Source of the DNA: Opitutia bacterium | Lineage (GTDB): Bacteria > Verrucomicrobiota > Verrucomicrobiia > Opitutales > Opitutaceae | Direction of reading: 5' to 3' | DNA length: 39,203 nucleotides | Assembly: GCA_947472765.1 (NCBI GenBank) | Contig: CANJCM010000042.1 | Location: 1-39,203, forward strand | In this document: positions 13,807 through 23,600 of the stretch, in pieces | Layout: every line of letters starts with the position of its first letter | Numbering within the stretch: the first letter of the stretch is position 1 | Notes under the pieces: generated by a model | The model's input: only the letters and a program-made list of their open reading frames with translations | Told to the model about the DNA's origin: nothing | The model's database searches: none | Position numbers and translations under genes: made by a program

Positions 13807-16800
13807 GGCCGCTGGACCGGATCCCCCGGGAGTTCGAGGATGAAGCGGCTGCCGGACGGCTCGACCGGTTCCACCCGGACCGTGCCGCCGAGCAGTTCCG
13901 TCATCCGCTTCACGATGCTCAGTCCCAAACCCGTGCCGGCGATAGCACCCACGTTGGATCCGCGTTCGAAGGGTTCGAAGACCCGTTCGCGATCCGCGGG
14001 CGGAATGCCGATGCCCCGATCCTCCACCGTCAGCCGGATTCCTTCCGGCCCAACTGTCCCGGTGACGGCGATGACGGTGCCGGGCGGCGAATAGCGCGCC
14101 GCATTGCTGAGCAGATTGGAAAAGATGTGGTGCAGGAGCTGGGCGTCCGTGGTGGCCTCGGCCGCCTCGCTGTTCCAGCGCCAGACGAACTCGTGCGCCG
14201 ACCGGTCGCCGGCCCGGGCCTCCTCGACCAGGCTCTCCAGCAGGAGGCGGAGATTGGCGGGGGCGAGTTGGACCCGGGTGCGTCCGGCGTCGATCCGGTT
14301 GAGCTGCAGCAAATCATCCAGCATCTCGGTCATCCGGTGCAGGGCGCCCATGATGCGCGCGAACATCTCCTCGCGCTTCGCCGGCGCGATGCGATCGAGG
14401 TGGCCCCGCAGGAGCTCGACCGTCCCCATCACCGTGGCGATCGGCGTCCGGAATTCATGCGACGTCACCGAGATGAAGCGTGATTTCATTTCGGAGACCT
14501 GCCGCTCCTGCTCGAGCCGCCCCGAGGCCTCGGCTTCCGCCTGCTTGCGTTCGGTGATGTCCCGGACGAAAGCGACGAACTGCCCGGGACCCACCGTGGT
14601 CGACCGCACCTCGGCCGCGAAAGACCCCGCCTCGGACAGGACAACGTCGGCCTCCGCAAAATGAGTGCCTTCTTTCGCGAGGGCCTCCCGTCCGGAGGCG
14701 AGCACGGCCTCCTGGAGCGACGGCGGGAGAACCGCGAGCGAACAGGGTGCCGGGCAGGCCAGCCCGGCAAGACGCGTGGCGCCTTTGGCCGGCTGGCAAT
14801 CGAGCAGGGTCCCCGTTTGGTTCACGCGCAGCACCAGATCGGGAATCGCGTCGAGCAGCGCCTCGATTTCCCGCGTCCGCGCCGCGAGCTCGGCCGTGCG
14901 CTGGCCCACCTTGTCCTCCAGCTCGGAGTTAAAGCGCTGGACGGAGGCAAAGGCCTCGCGCTCGGCCAGACCCAGACCGATCATCCGGGCCAGGTTCTCC
15001 AGCAATGCCGTCTCCTGGCCCCGGAAGACCTCCTCCGGAGCCCCGCCAGGCCAGCGAACGCAACCGAGGATGATCTGGCCGGCAGGTCTTTCGTTGATGG
15101 TGACGCCCGCGCAGATTTCGGCGACGCGTGAGCCCTCGGCCCCGGCCGACTGCCGCTCGCCTTCAATCTCCACCACCGCCTGCAAGATCCCCGGGGGTTC
15201 GGTCAGCCCAACCAACGCGGTCGCAACCACCCGGCCCAGTTCGGCGACCGAAAAATCGCGGCGCTCCAGCACGCGCGCGACCTCGTTGAGAACCCGCAGA
15301 CCCTGCAGGGTGCGCCGCAACTCGGCGTCGGCCCGCTTGCGCTCGCTGATGTCCTCGTTGATCGCGAGGTAATGCGTGTTCCGGCCATCGGCGTCCTTCA
15401 CGGGCGCGATGCGCAGCAACACCGTGAAAATCTCGCCGTTCTTCTTGCGGTTCACCATCTCGCCCTGCCACAGCTGGCCGTCGAGAATCCGCCGCCACAG
15501 GTCCGCATAGGTGTGGCCCGGCGTCAGGCCGCTCTGGAGAAAACGCGGGTTCCGGTCCTTGCAATCGGCCAGCGTATAGCCGGTCAATTCGGTGAAGCGG
15601 CGGTTCACATACTCGATCCTCCCCCGCAGATCGGTGATGAAGACGGCGGCCGGGCTTTGCTCCACCGCCGTCGACAGCTTCCGCAATTCCGCCTCCGCCT
15701 CCCGGCGCGCGGTGATGTCATTGAAGATCGCGAACACCCGGTGCGGCTTCGTCTCCCCCCGGCGTACCTCGGGCACCGCATCGACCAGGAGCCAGCGCAC
15801 TTCCGGGCGGTTGCCGGATTGCACCCCCATGACCACCCCGTTCACGCGGGCGCCGGTGCGCAAGGCCACCATCGCGGGATGCTCCTCGCCGGCAAAGGTC
15901 GTGCCGTCCTCCCGCAGGGCACGCCAGATCGGGGCCGTCGATGTCAGGCCCTGCATCGCGGCGAGCGAGAGGCCGAGAATGTGTTCCGCCGCGGGATTGG
16001 CCGTGGTGATCGCGCCCGCCGCGTCGTGATAGACCACGCCGAGGTCCATGTTTTCAAACAGGGCACGATGACGCTCTTCGCTGATGCGAATCGCTTCCGC
16101 CATCTTCCGTTGCTCGGTGACGTCGCTCCACAAGGTCACGAGATAGTCCCGTCCACCCATGGTGGCCTTCCTCGCCCCGACCCGGACGTCGCGGATCGAT
16201 CCGTCTTTGCCACGATGCTTCGTCTCCATCACGCCACCGGCGGGCGACGCGAAGAGCTGCAGGGCTTCGCCGAGCTGCTCCGGCGTCAGCCCGACGTCGA
16301 TGTCGGGAATCGACAGCTGCGCAAACTCCTCCCGCGAATAACCGAGGTTGCGATGCGCCGCCGGGTTGAACTCCGTGAATCGCTGGGCCGAGAGATCGTA
16401 GAGCACGATGGAGTCCAGCATCTGGTTGAAGACCAGCGTCAGGAGTTGCTCCCGTTCATGCAGGGCATGCTCCGCCTCGCGGCGGGCGGTGATGTCGCTC
16501 CAGAAGCCAACGTATTCCTGCAGCCGCCCCTGCTCGTCGATCGCGCTGCTGATCTCGTCGTGGATCCAGCGGTAGGTGCCATCCGGGCGCCGCAGGCGGT
16601 ATTCGAAGGACGTCGCCTGTCCGGGCCCGATCGCCGCGAAGCCCGCCAGCAGGGCATCGCGATCCCCGGGGTGCACCCGCTCGAGCCATAAGCCGGGATC
16701 CAGTTCGAAACCGGACGCGGGCCACCCCGTGATTCGGTGCGCGTTCGGGCTCACGAAGGTAATCGCAGAATCACCCGCGCGCCGGGTGTAGAGCACGGCG

Positions 16801-19487
16801 GGCGTGGCGGAGAGGAGGAATTCCATCCGGCGCCGGCTGGTGGCGAGAGCGTCCTCCGTCTCCCGGCGGAGGGCCTCGCGGGCAAAGAGATCCAGCGCAA
16901 AGGAAACGTCCCCGGCCGCCTCCTCGAGCAGCGCGATTTCCCGGGCCTGAAAAAAGTCGGCCTCGGCGGCATAAACCACCAGGACGCCCACGGGCCGCCC
17001 CGCCTCGCGGATCGGCAGGGCCAGGACCGAATGCATGCTGTTGCGATTCTTCCAGGGCAACGCCGTGGTGCCGGCCCGAAAATTATTGGCGACCACCGGC
17101 CGGGCCTCGCGGAACGCGGTCCCGACGGGCCCGGAACTCCCGTCGACTTCCGCGTCCGCCGACACGTTGATCTCCTCGGGATACGCGGAGTGGTCGCCCG
17201 CGACCGCCAGTGGCATCAGCCGCCGGCTTTCCTCATTCAGCCAGCCGGCCCAGGCCACCTTGAACAGGCCGCTCCCGACCATCGCCGCACAGACGTCTTG
17301 CAGCAGTTCGAGCCGGTTGGTGGCGCGGACCAGCGCCTGATTCACCTGGCTGACGGCCTGGTACATCCGGCCGAGCCGCTCGATTTCCCCGAGGTGAGCA
17401 TTCCGCTCGGACGTGTCGCGGATAATCGACAGCACATGCGGACGGCCCTCGATCAGCACGGGTTGCGAACTGACCTCGACCGGAAATTCCCGGCCGTCGC
17501 GGTGCCGATGCGTCGTCTCAAACACATGGCTGCTCTGCAGGGCCGCGGCGAAATCGGCGGCCAGTCCCGCCTGCCCGCGCGCGGCCCTCAGGTCGCCGGC
17601 GGTGAGACTTCGGAGTTCGGCCACCGGGCGGCCATAGGCGGACTCCGCCCGCTCGTTGCCTTCCACGATCCGCATCTGCTCGTCGAAAATCAGGATGATG
17701 TCGTTCGCATGCCGCATCACGAGACCAAGCCGCTCGATGGCGGCGTGGCGGCCCTGGTCGTCGATCCAACGCTGGCGAACATGCTGGAATTGCCGCCGGT
17801 GCCAGAAGCCGCCCCCCACCAGCCCGGCGGCCAGGAGGATCCCGCCGAGAGCGGCACCAGCCCGCCACGCGTCGGCCCGGACCGGACCGTACAACTCGGA
17901 AAGATCGATCTTGGCCACAAGCACCCACGAACTGCCTGGCACCGGATGCGCGGCGCCCAAAACCCTCCGACCGCCGTAGTCCTGCGCCTCGCGAGGGTTG
18001 GTCACCTCCCCGCGAACCGCCTCGGCCGCGAGCAGATTTGGGGTCGCCAACGGCAGCCGGAAGCTCACCTCGGCGTCCGGCCGATCTCGCACCGGGCTGA
18101 GAAAGAGCACGCTGTCGGAATCGCGACGCACCAGCAGAATCTCCGGCGTCTTCCGCGTGCTGAGCCATTTCTGAACCATCGGGAAGAGCCGGCGGCGGGG
18201 ATCCACCCGCAGAAAAATTGCCCCGACCATCCCCTGTCCGGCAGAATTCCTCACCGGGGCGATCAAATCAAACCACACCCTGCCGTCCGGAGTCCGATGC
18301 AGTTCATCGACGGCCTCGCCTTCGGTCCGCCGCAGCGCCTCGCGGAGAGCCGCTGACGGCAGCGTAACCGTCAAGGCTTCGGACGGGGCAGTCCAGAGAG
18401 GGATTCCCCGGGCATCCAGCAGCGCGATCGTGTCATAGCCATAGGCCCCGAGAAATTCTTTGGTGAACTCGCCCAAGGGTAGATCGGAGGCCGACAGTTG
18501 GGGATTCAGGGTCAGGGCGGTAAGGCTCTCCCGCATCAGCGGCGCCTGCATCAGGACCCGCAGGTCCGCGCGGCGCTCTTCTCGCCACGCCTCAATTTGG
18601 CCGTCTTTCTCCTCCAGCACGCTCGTGAGATCGAGTGACAGTTCCGCCCGCTGTTTCTGCACCAGATAGCGCAGGCCACTATAGGCAATCGCCGTGGCCA
18701 TGACCACGGTGGTGGCTAAGGCGGCGAGGAGCAGGTGGTGCGTGCGCTCTTCGGCCGGAGTCACACTGGTTCGAGCGTTGAGCGGACGGCCGCGGATCGC
18801 CGCGAGGGACTCCGGCCACAGCCCGTACGCGACGGCTGCGGCCAGGTTCAGCAATCCAACGGCCATCGAGCCGATCAGGGTCAGCGATTCCCCATTGACG
18901 ACGAGAACCGAAAAGCCGTTCGCCCGGCCGACCGCCACAACGACGCAGATGGCGACCAGTGCCACTGAGAACAGCATGGCAGCCCGCCGCCACCGGATAC
19001 GCCGCGCCAGCCCGAGCAACTCGAGCGACAGAATTCCGGCGGTGACGGCGAAGAAAATTGCCACCGGGAGCGAGAGGCTCAGGCCCATGCGGCCGGTTTC
19101 CGGATCTACCAGTCCGTCCTCGAAAGCCCATGGAGTAGTCGAGGCGCGAAAACCCCGCACCGCCACGCCAAGCGCCAGGGCCGGCCCCGCCACGAGGAAG
19201 GGCCAGGCCAGCGTTCGCCCCAATCGTCCTCCCCAGCGAGCCAGCGAAAACGCGGCCGCGAGGAAGACAATGGCGACGCCGCGCGGCGGTGAAGAGCCAC
19301 TCAGGGACGCGCCGAATCCAAAGCAAAGGCACGACCCCAGGGCGGCAGCCGTCAGTAATGCTCCGGCGATCACGCCCTGCTCGATTCGAGTGCACGAAGG
19401 CCGGGGACTAGGGTCGGAGGCGGATGGCGTCATGCGGCCGAAATCTGCGGCGGGCGCGGCGGGCGAAACCTGGTGGCCCGGCGTCAT
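13803..19487 (-). CDS. Giant membrane sensor histidine kinase (7TM-Cache-multi-PAS/GAF)
   Basis: 1894 residues. About seven membrane helices lie within 35-270, an extracytoplasmic Cache-like domain at about 275-540, and another helix at about 543-562. Then come PAS (590-700), GAF (715-870), five further PAS domains (three at about 875-1260, a NifL-like one at 1262-1385, and one after the second GAF at 1545-1650) and a second GAF-like segment (1395-1520). HisKA carries His1677 in 'VTSHEFRTP'. HATPase has 'HHIFSNLLSNAARYSP', 'DRGIGIP' and 'GTGLGLSIVKR'. It has no receiver of its own, so it should phosphorylate receivers in neighbouring genes. The start ATG overlaps the preceding stop (ATGA), supporting 19487 over the internal Met19. 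A shorter frameshifted paralogue occupies 31989-36346. Confidence 0.93.
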   Translation of the reverse strand: MTPGHQVSPAAPAADFGRMTPSASDPSPRPSCTRIEQGVIAGALLTAAALGSCLCFGFGASLSGSSPPRGVAIVFLAAAFSLARWGGRLGRTLAWPFLVAGPALALGVAVRGFRASTTPWAFEDGLVDPETGRMGLSLSLPVAIFFAVTAGILSLELLGLARRIRWRRAAMLFSVALVAICVVVAVGRANGFSVLVVNGESLTLIGSMAVGLLNLAAAVAYGLWPESLAAIRGRPLNARTSVTPAEERTHHLLLAALATTVVMATAIAYSGLRYLVQKQRAELSLDLTSVLEEKDGQIEAWREERRADLRVLMQAPLMRESLTALTLNPQLSASDLPLGEFTKEFLGAYGYDTIALLDARGIPLWTAPSEALTVTLPSAALREALRRTEGEAVDELHRTPDGRVWFDLIAPVRNSAGQGMVGAIFLRVDPRRRLFPMVQKWLSTRKTPEILLVRRDSDSVLFLSPVRDRPDAEVSFRLPLATPNLLAAEAVRGEVTNPREAQDYGGRRVLGAAHPVPGSSWVLVAKIDLSELYGPVRADAWRAGAALGGILLAAGLVGGGFWHRRQFQHVRQRWIDDQGRHAAIERLGLVMRHANDIILIFDEQMRIVEGNERAESAYGRPVAELRSLTAGDLRAARGQAGLAADFAAALQSSHVFETTHRHRDGREFPVEVSSQPVLIEGRPHVLSIIRDTSERNAHLGEIERLGRMYQAVSQVNQALVRATNRLELLQDVCAAMVGSGLFKVAWAGWLNEESRRLMPLAVAGDHSAYPEEINVSADAEVDGSSGPVGTAFREARPVVANNFRAGTTALPWKNRNSMHSVLALPIREAGRPVGVLVVYAAEADFFQAREIALLEEAAGDVSFALDLFAREALRRETEDALATSRRRMEFLLSATPAVLYTRRAGDSAITFVSPNAHRITGWPASGFELDPGLWLERVHPGDRDALLAGFAAIGPGQATSFEYRLRRPDGTYRWIHDEISSAIDEQGRLQEYVGFWSDITARREAEHALHEREQLLTLVFNQMLDSIVLYDLSAQRFTEFNPAAHRNLGYSREEFAQLSIPDIDVGLTPEQLGEALQLFASPAGGVMETKHRGKDGSIRDVRVGARKATMGGRDYLVTLWSDVTEQRKMAEAIRISEERHRALFENMDLGVVYHDAAGAITTANPAAEHILGLSLAAMQGLTSTAPIWRALREDGTTFAGEEHPAMVALRTGARVNGVVMGVQSGNRPEVRWLLVDAVPEVRRGETKPHRVFAIFNDITARREAEAELRKLSTAVEQSPAAVFITDLRGRIEYVNRRFTELTGYTLADCKDRNPRFLQSGLTPGHTYADLWRRILDGQLWQGEMVNRKKNGEIFTVLLRIAPVKDADGRNTHYLAINEDISERKRADAELRRTLQGLRVLNEVARVLERRDFSVAELGRVVATALVGLTEPPGILQAVVEIEGERQSAGAEGSRVAEICAGVTINERPAGQIILGCVRWPGGAPEEVFRGQETALLENLARMIGLGLAEREAFASVQRFNSELEDKVGQRTAELAARTREIEALLDAIPDLVLRVNQTGTLLDCQPAKGATRLAGLACPAPCSLAVLPPSLQEAVLASGREALAKEGTHFAEADVVLSEAGSFAAEVRSTTVGPGQFVAFVRDITERKQAEAEASGRLEQERQVSEMKSRFISVTSHEFRTPIATVMGTVELLRGHLDRIAPAKREEMFARIMGALHRMTEMLDDLLQLNRIDAGRTRVQLAPANLRLLLESLVEEARAGDRSAHEFVWRWNSEAAEATTDAQLLHHIFSNLLSNAARYSPPGTVIAVTGTVGPEGIRLTVEDRGIGIPPADRERVFEPFERGSNVGAIAGTGLGLSIVKRMTELLGGTVRVEPVEPSGSRFILELPGDPVQRP

Positions 19488-20596
19488 CGGGCGCGCGGGA
19501 GGGTCAGATGGAATTCGGTGCCGGAATCCTCCGGGTGCGCCCCAACGTCCCGGCTCACCACCGCGACCGAGCCGCCGTACTGGACCACAAAGCGGCGCAT
19601 CAGCGGCATCCCGAAGCCCGTCCCGCGCTCCCCATCCGTCCCGGCCCGGCTGTGGCTGCGGCCGATGTCAAACAATTGCTCCAGCAGCGCGGGCGGCATG
19701 CCGATGCCGTGATCCCGAAAGCGGATCTCCACCGTTTCGTCCCGGACCTCCCCGCAAATCTCAATCCGTCCCCCGCGGTGCGAAAACTTGATCGCGTTCG
19801 ACAGGAGGTTGCCGAACACCGAATTCGTGAGGGAGAATGGCTCCGCCAGGATCAGCGCCTCCGGCACATCGGTGGCCACGGTCAGCTCCTTGGCCAGCAC
19901 GCGGTCTTCCACGATGACCATCGCCTCCTCGAGCGCGGAGCGGATTCCGACCGGTTGCAGGGTGATCTTCTTCTCGTCCGTCCGGCGCAATTCGCGCACC
20001 AGATTGGACAGCCCGATGCCGTTCTTTGCCGCCGTCGCCATCCGCGGCAACAGCCTGGCCACGCCCAGTTCGGGACGGCTGGCAAACAGCTCCAGGGACA
20101 TGCTGAGCACGGCAAACTGGTTGCCGACATCGTGACAGAGGATTTGGAGCAGCTCCTTCAGCTCGTCGTTCTTCTGGGTGATCTCACGCTGCTGCACGCG
20201 GAGCGTCAGCTGGGTCCGGACTCGGGCCCGGAGTTCGAACGGACGGAAGGGCTTCGTCACGTAGTCGGCTCCGCCCGTTTCAAATCCGCGTACGACATCC
20301 TCGACGGTCGTCTTGGCCGTCAGGAAAATGACCGGGATGTCCTTGGTGGCGGGATTGGCGCGCAACCGGCGGCAGACCTCGAACCCGTCCATCTCCGGCA
20401 TCATCACATCGAGCAGCACGAGATCGATGCGCTCGCCCGATTCACAGATCTGGATCGCCTTGGCGCCGCGATTGGCCACGCGGAGATCGTATTCGGATTT
20501 TAACACACCAATCAGAACGTCGATGTTCGTCGGCGTGTCGTCCACGAGGAGGAGACAGGGCCGGCTTGAACCCGGAAGCGGGGAAGGTGCGATCAT
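19484..20596 (-). CDS. REC-histidine kinase, 370 aa
   Basis: REC domain 12-130 with 'LLLVDDTPTN', phospho-acceptor Asp63 and Lys115 ('VTKPFRP'), then a linker helix and an H-box of the 'HDVxNQ' type with His155 ('LCHDVGNQFAVLSMSLELF'). The HATPase domain is at about 230-365 ('NSVFGNLLSNAIKFSHRGG', 'DHGIGMPP', 'GTGFGMPLMRR'). This is a cytosolic response-regulator kinase, a usual relay member. It lies 23 bp downstream of the 1802-aa hybrid kinase and overlaps the giant kinase by 4 bases. A decayed copy of its receiver domain persists at 36490-36676, next to the second operon. Confidence 0.92.
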   Translation of the reverse strand: MIAPSPLPGSSRPCLLLVDDTPTNIDVLIGVLKSEYDLRVANRGAKAIQICESGERIDLVLLDVMMPEMDGFEVCRRLRANPATKDIPVIFLTAKTTVEDVVRGFETGGADYVTKPFRPFELRARVRTQLTLRVQQREITQKNDELKELLQILCHDVGNQFAVLSMSLELFASRPELGVARLLPRMATAAKNGIGLSNLVRELRRTDEKKITLQPVGIRSALEEAMVIVEDRVLAKELTVATDVPEALILAEPFSLTNSVFGNLLSNAIKFSHRGGRIEICGEVRDETVEIRFRDHGIGMPPALLEQLFDIGRSHSRAGTDGERGTGFGMPLMRRFVVQYGGSVAVVSRDVGAHPEDSGTEFHLTLPRAR

Positions 20597-20619
20597 GGCA
20601 GGCGGAAGGGTTCGGGGGA

Positions 20620-23600
20620 TCAGGCGGAGGTGAGAGCCTGCCGCGCGGTCTGCACGTGCTCCCGCGCCTGATCGAAGTCGTACGCGGCAATGGCGTCGGC
20701 GGCGGCCTTGAGCGGCTGCTCCAACAGGGTGCCGCGGCCGGCGGCCACCGCTTCGGCGGCGATTTCAACCGCGTTGGGATCGCCCAGGCGAAGCACGGCT
20801 TCCAGGCGCGTGAGCAGTGGTTCCATCTCCGCGCCCGGGATCGCGGTGCCGGCCGGCATGTGTTTGACCGCCTTCAGCTGATTGATGCCCGCAATCACGA
20901 GTTCGAGTTCCGCCAGCGTCCGCGTCAGGGCCGGCTGGATCATTGCGGGGTCTCCGCCCGCCGCGGCCGCCTCGAGTTCCTCCGCCCTTCCCGCCAGCAC
21001 CCGCGCACCAATGCTCCCGGCGGTTCCCTTCAACGTGTGCGCCGCCCGCTGGGCGGACTGCCCGTCGGCCCCGGCCTGGGCTTGCTGAAACAGCGCGCCG
21101 AAGTCACCCTGGTTGCGGGCGAAGCTGGCCAGCAACCGGCGATAGAGCAGCTCGTTGCCCATGCTGATCGCGAGGCCCGCTCTGACATCGATTCCCGGCA
21201 AGGGCCAGCTGGTGGCGTCCAGTGCGGGCTCCTGCGGCGGAGCCGGCGAGGTCGGCCGGGCCGGCGTCACCCAGCGGGCAATCGTTGCGAGCATGGTCAC
21301 GACGTTGAGCGGCTTCGCGATGTGATCATTCATGCCCGCTGCAATGACCTTATTCCGCTCGCCCGCCATGGCGTTGGCGGTCATGGCGATGACCGGCAGC
21401 CGGTTCCAGGCCGGGTTGGTCCGGATCCGCGCGGTGGCTTCATAGCCATCCATCACCGGCATCTGGCAATCCATCAGCACGCCGTCGAACGGGCCATCCT
21501 TTGCCAGACGATCGAGCGCCTCCTGTCCATCCGCCGCCAGGACCACTTCGATTCCGGCCGATGCCAGCAACTCGGTCGTGAGTTCCTGGTTCAATTCGTT
21601 GTCTTCGACCAGGAGCAGCCGGGCCCCGGCGAGGTGGCGGCGCAAATCCTGCCGTCCGTCGTCCCGCACGGCGCGAAGCGGCTGTTTGGCCGCCGTCCGG
21701 CGCACGGTCCGGGCGATGGTCTCAAGAAGGTTCGACGAGGTAACGGGCTTGGTCAGAACCGAACCGAGCTCCACGCCGCGATCGTCGGCCAGATGCCGGG
21801 CTTCATCGTGGCTGTAAGAAGTCACCATGATGACGCTCCGCGCCAGGTCGCCTTTCGCCTGCAACTGCTGCACGCAGCTCAAGCCGTCGAGGCCGGGCAT
21901 CTTCCAATCCATCAGGGTGACCTCGTAAGGTCGGCGCCCTGCCTGCGCCTCATCGATCATGCGCAGGGCCGTCTCGCCGTCAGCCGCCAGATCCACCTCA
22001 AGCCCGAGGCTGCGCCCCATCGTCGAGAGGATGGTGCGGGCCGAGCGGTTGTCGTCCACGACGAGCATGCGACACCCCTGCAACTCGTCCGCCGCCGGCA
22101 TCCGCGGCGATGCGGCTGCCATCGGCCGGCCAAAGCGGCCAGTGAAGTGGAAGGTCGAACCCTGGCCCGGAGCGCTTTCGGCCCAGATCCGACCCTGCAT
22201 CAGGTCGACCAGGCGCTTGGAAATCGCGAGCCCCAGCCCGCTGCCCCCGTATTTCCGCGTCGTGGAGGCGTCCGCCTGGCTGAACGATTCAAACAGCCGC
22301 CCCAGCTGCTCGGCACTCAGGCCGATGCCTGTGTCCTGAACCCAGAAATGCAACTCCACCTCCGTCGCCGAGGAGGCCCCCGCGGCCGGCTCGACGCCGA
22401 CGACAATCTCGCCGCGCTCCGTGAACTTGACCGCGTTGTTGCCAAGGTTGAGCAGGATCTGGCCCAGTCGCAGCGGATCTCCCAGGAGGGGGTTCGGCAG
22501 GTCGGGCGAAAGGTCGAACAGCAGTTCAATCCCCTTCTGCTCCGCGCGGAGGGCAATCACATTGGCCAGGTCCTCCACCACGTCATCGACGCGGAATTCG
22601 ACCCGCTCCATCGTCAGCTTGCCGGCCTCGATCTTCGAGAAGTCGAGGATGTCGTTGATGATGCCCAGCAGGTTCTCCGCCGACCGGTGCACTTTTTCGA
22701 CGTAGTTGCGCTGCCTTGGGTTGAGCCCCGCGTTCAGTGCCAGCCCGCTCATGCCGATGATCGCGTTCATCGGCGTGCGAATCTCATGACTCATGTTCGC
22801 GAGGAAATCACTCTTCGCCTTCGTGGCCTCCTCGGCGATCTCGCGGGCCTGGATGATTTCCTGCTCCGCGCGCTTGCGGGCGGTGATGTCGACGATCGAA
22901 CAGATGGACAGCTCCGCTCCGTCCTTCTCGAGGAGAAAACTTGAGATTTCGACCTCGGCCAGCGAGCCATCCTTGCGGCGGTGCCGGGATTCGATCGTGA
23001 TTCCGCCCCGCTGGGCTCTCATGCGTTCCCAATCCACCGGGAGCCGGTGCACGAGATCGTAGTCGGGGTCCCAGTCCGGGATCTTGAGCTGGCGCAACTC
23101 CTCGGCCGTATAGCCGAGATGCTGGAGGCCCGCCTCATTGGCGTAGACGGCGACTCCGTCCGCATTGACCCAGAGCATCGGACCGGTCCCTTCCACGATC
23201 GTCCGGCTGAACCGCAAATCCTGTTCGGCTCGCTTCCGCTCGGTGATGTCCTGATTGAGGGCCACGTAATGCGAGATCCGGCCATCCGCGTACCCGACGG
23301 GCGAGATCACGGCCAGTTCCACCCGGATGCGGCCATCCTTCATCCGGTTCACGATTTCGCCGCGCCAAACCTGGCCCGAGCAGATCGTCCGCCAGAGCAC
23401 CGTGAAGACCTCCCGGGGGGTGTGCCCGGACCGGAGAAACCGGGGATTCTTGCCCCGGACCTCCTCAAAGTCGTAGCCCGTCGATTCCACGAAATGCGGG
23501 TTCGCGTATTCAATCTCCCCGGACAGGTCGGTGATGATGACCGATAGCGGTGCCTGTTCGACGGCCCGCGACAGCTTTCTCATCTCCAGCTCCGCCTGCC

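Noticed and set aside
20566-22944. Long plus-strand open frames antisense to the kinases (also near 15372-16691, 16737-18356 and 19424-20503)
   Set aside because: Arg/His/Gly/Pro-rich shadows of the kinase genes, with no start signals or domains.
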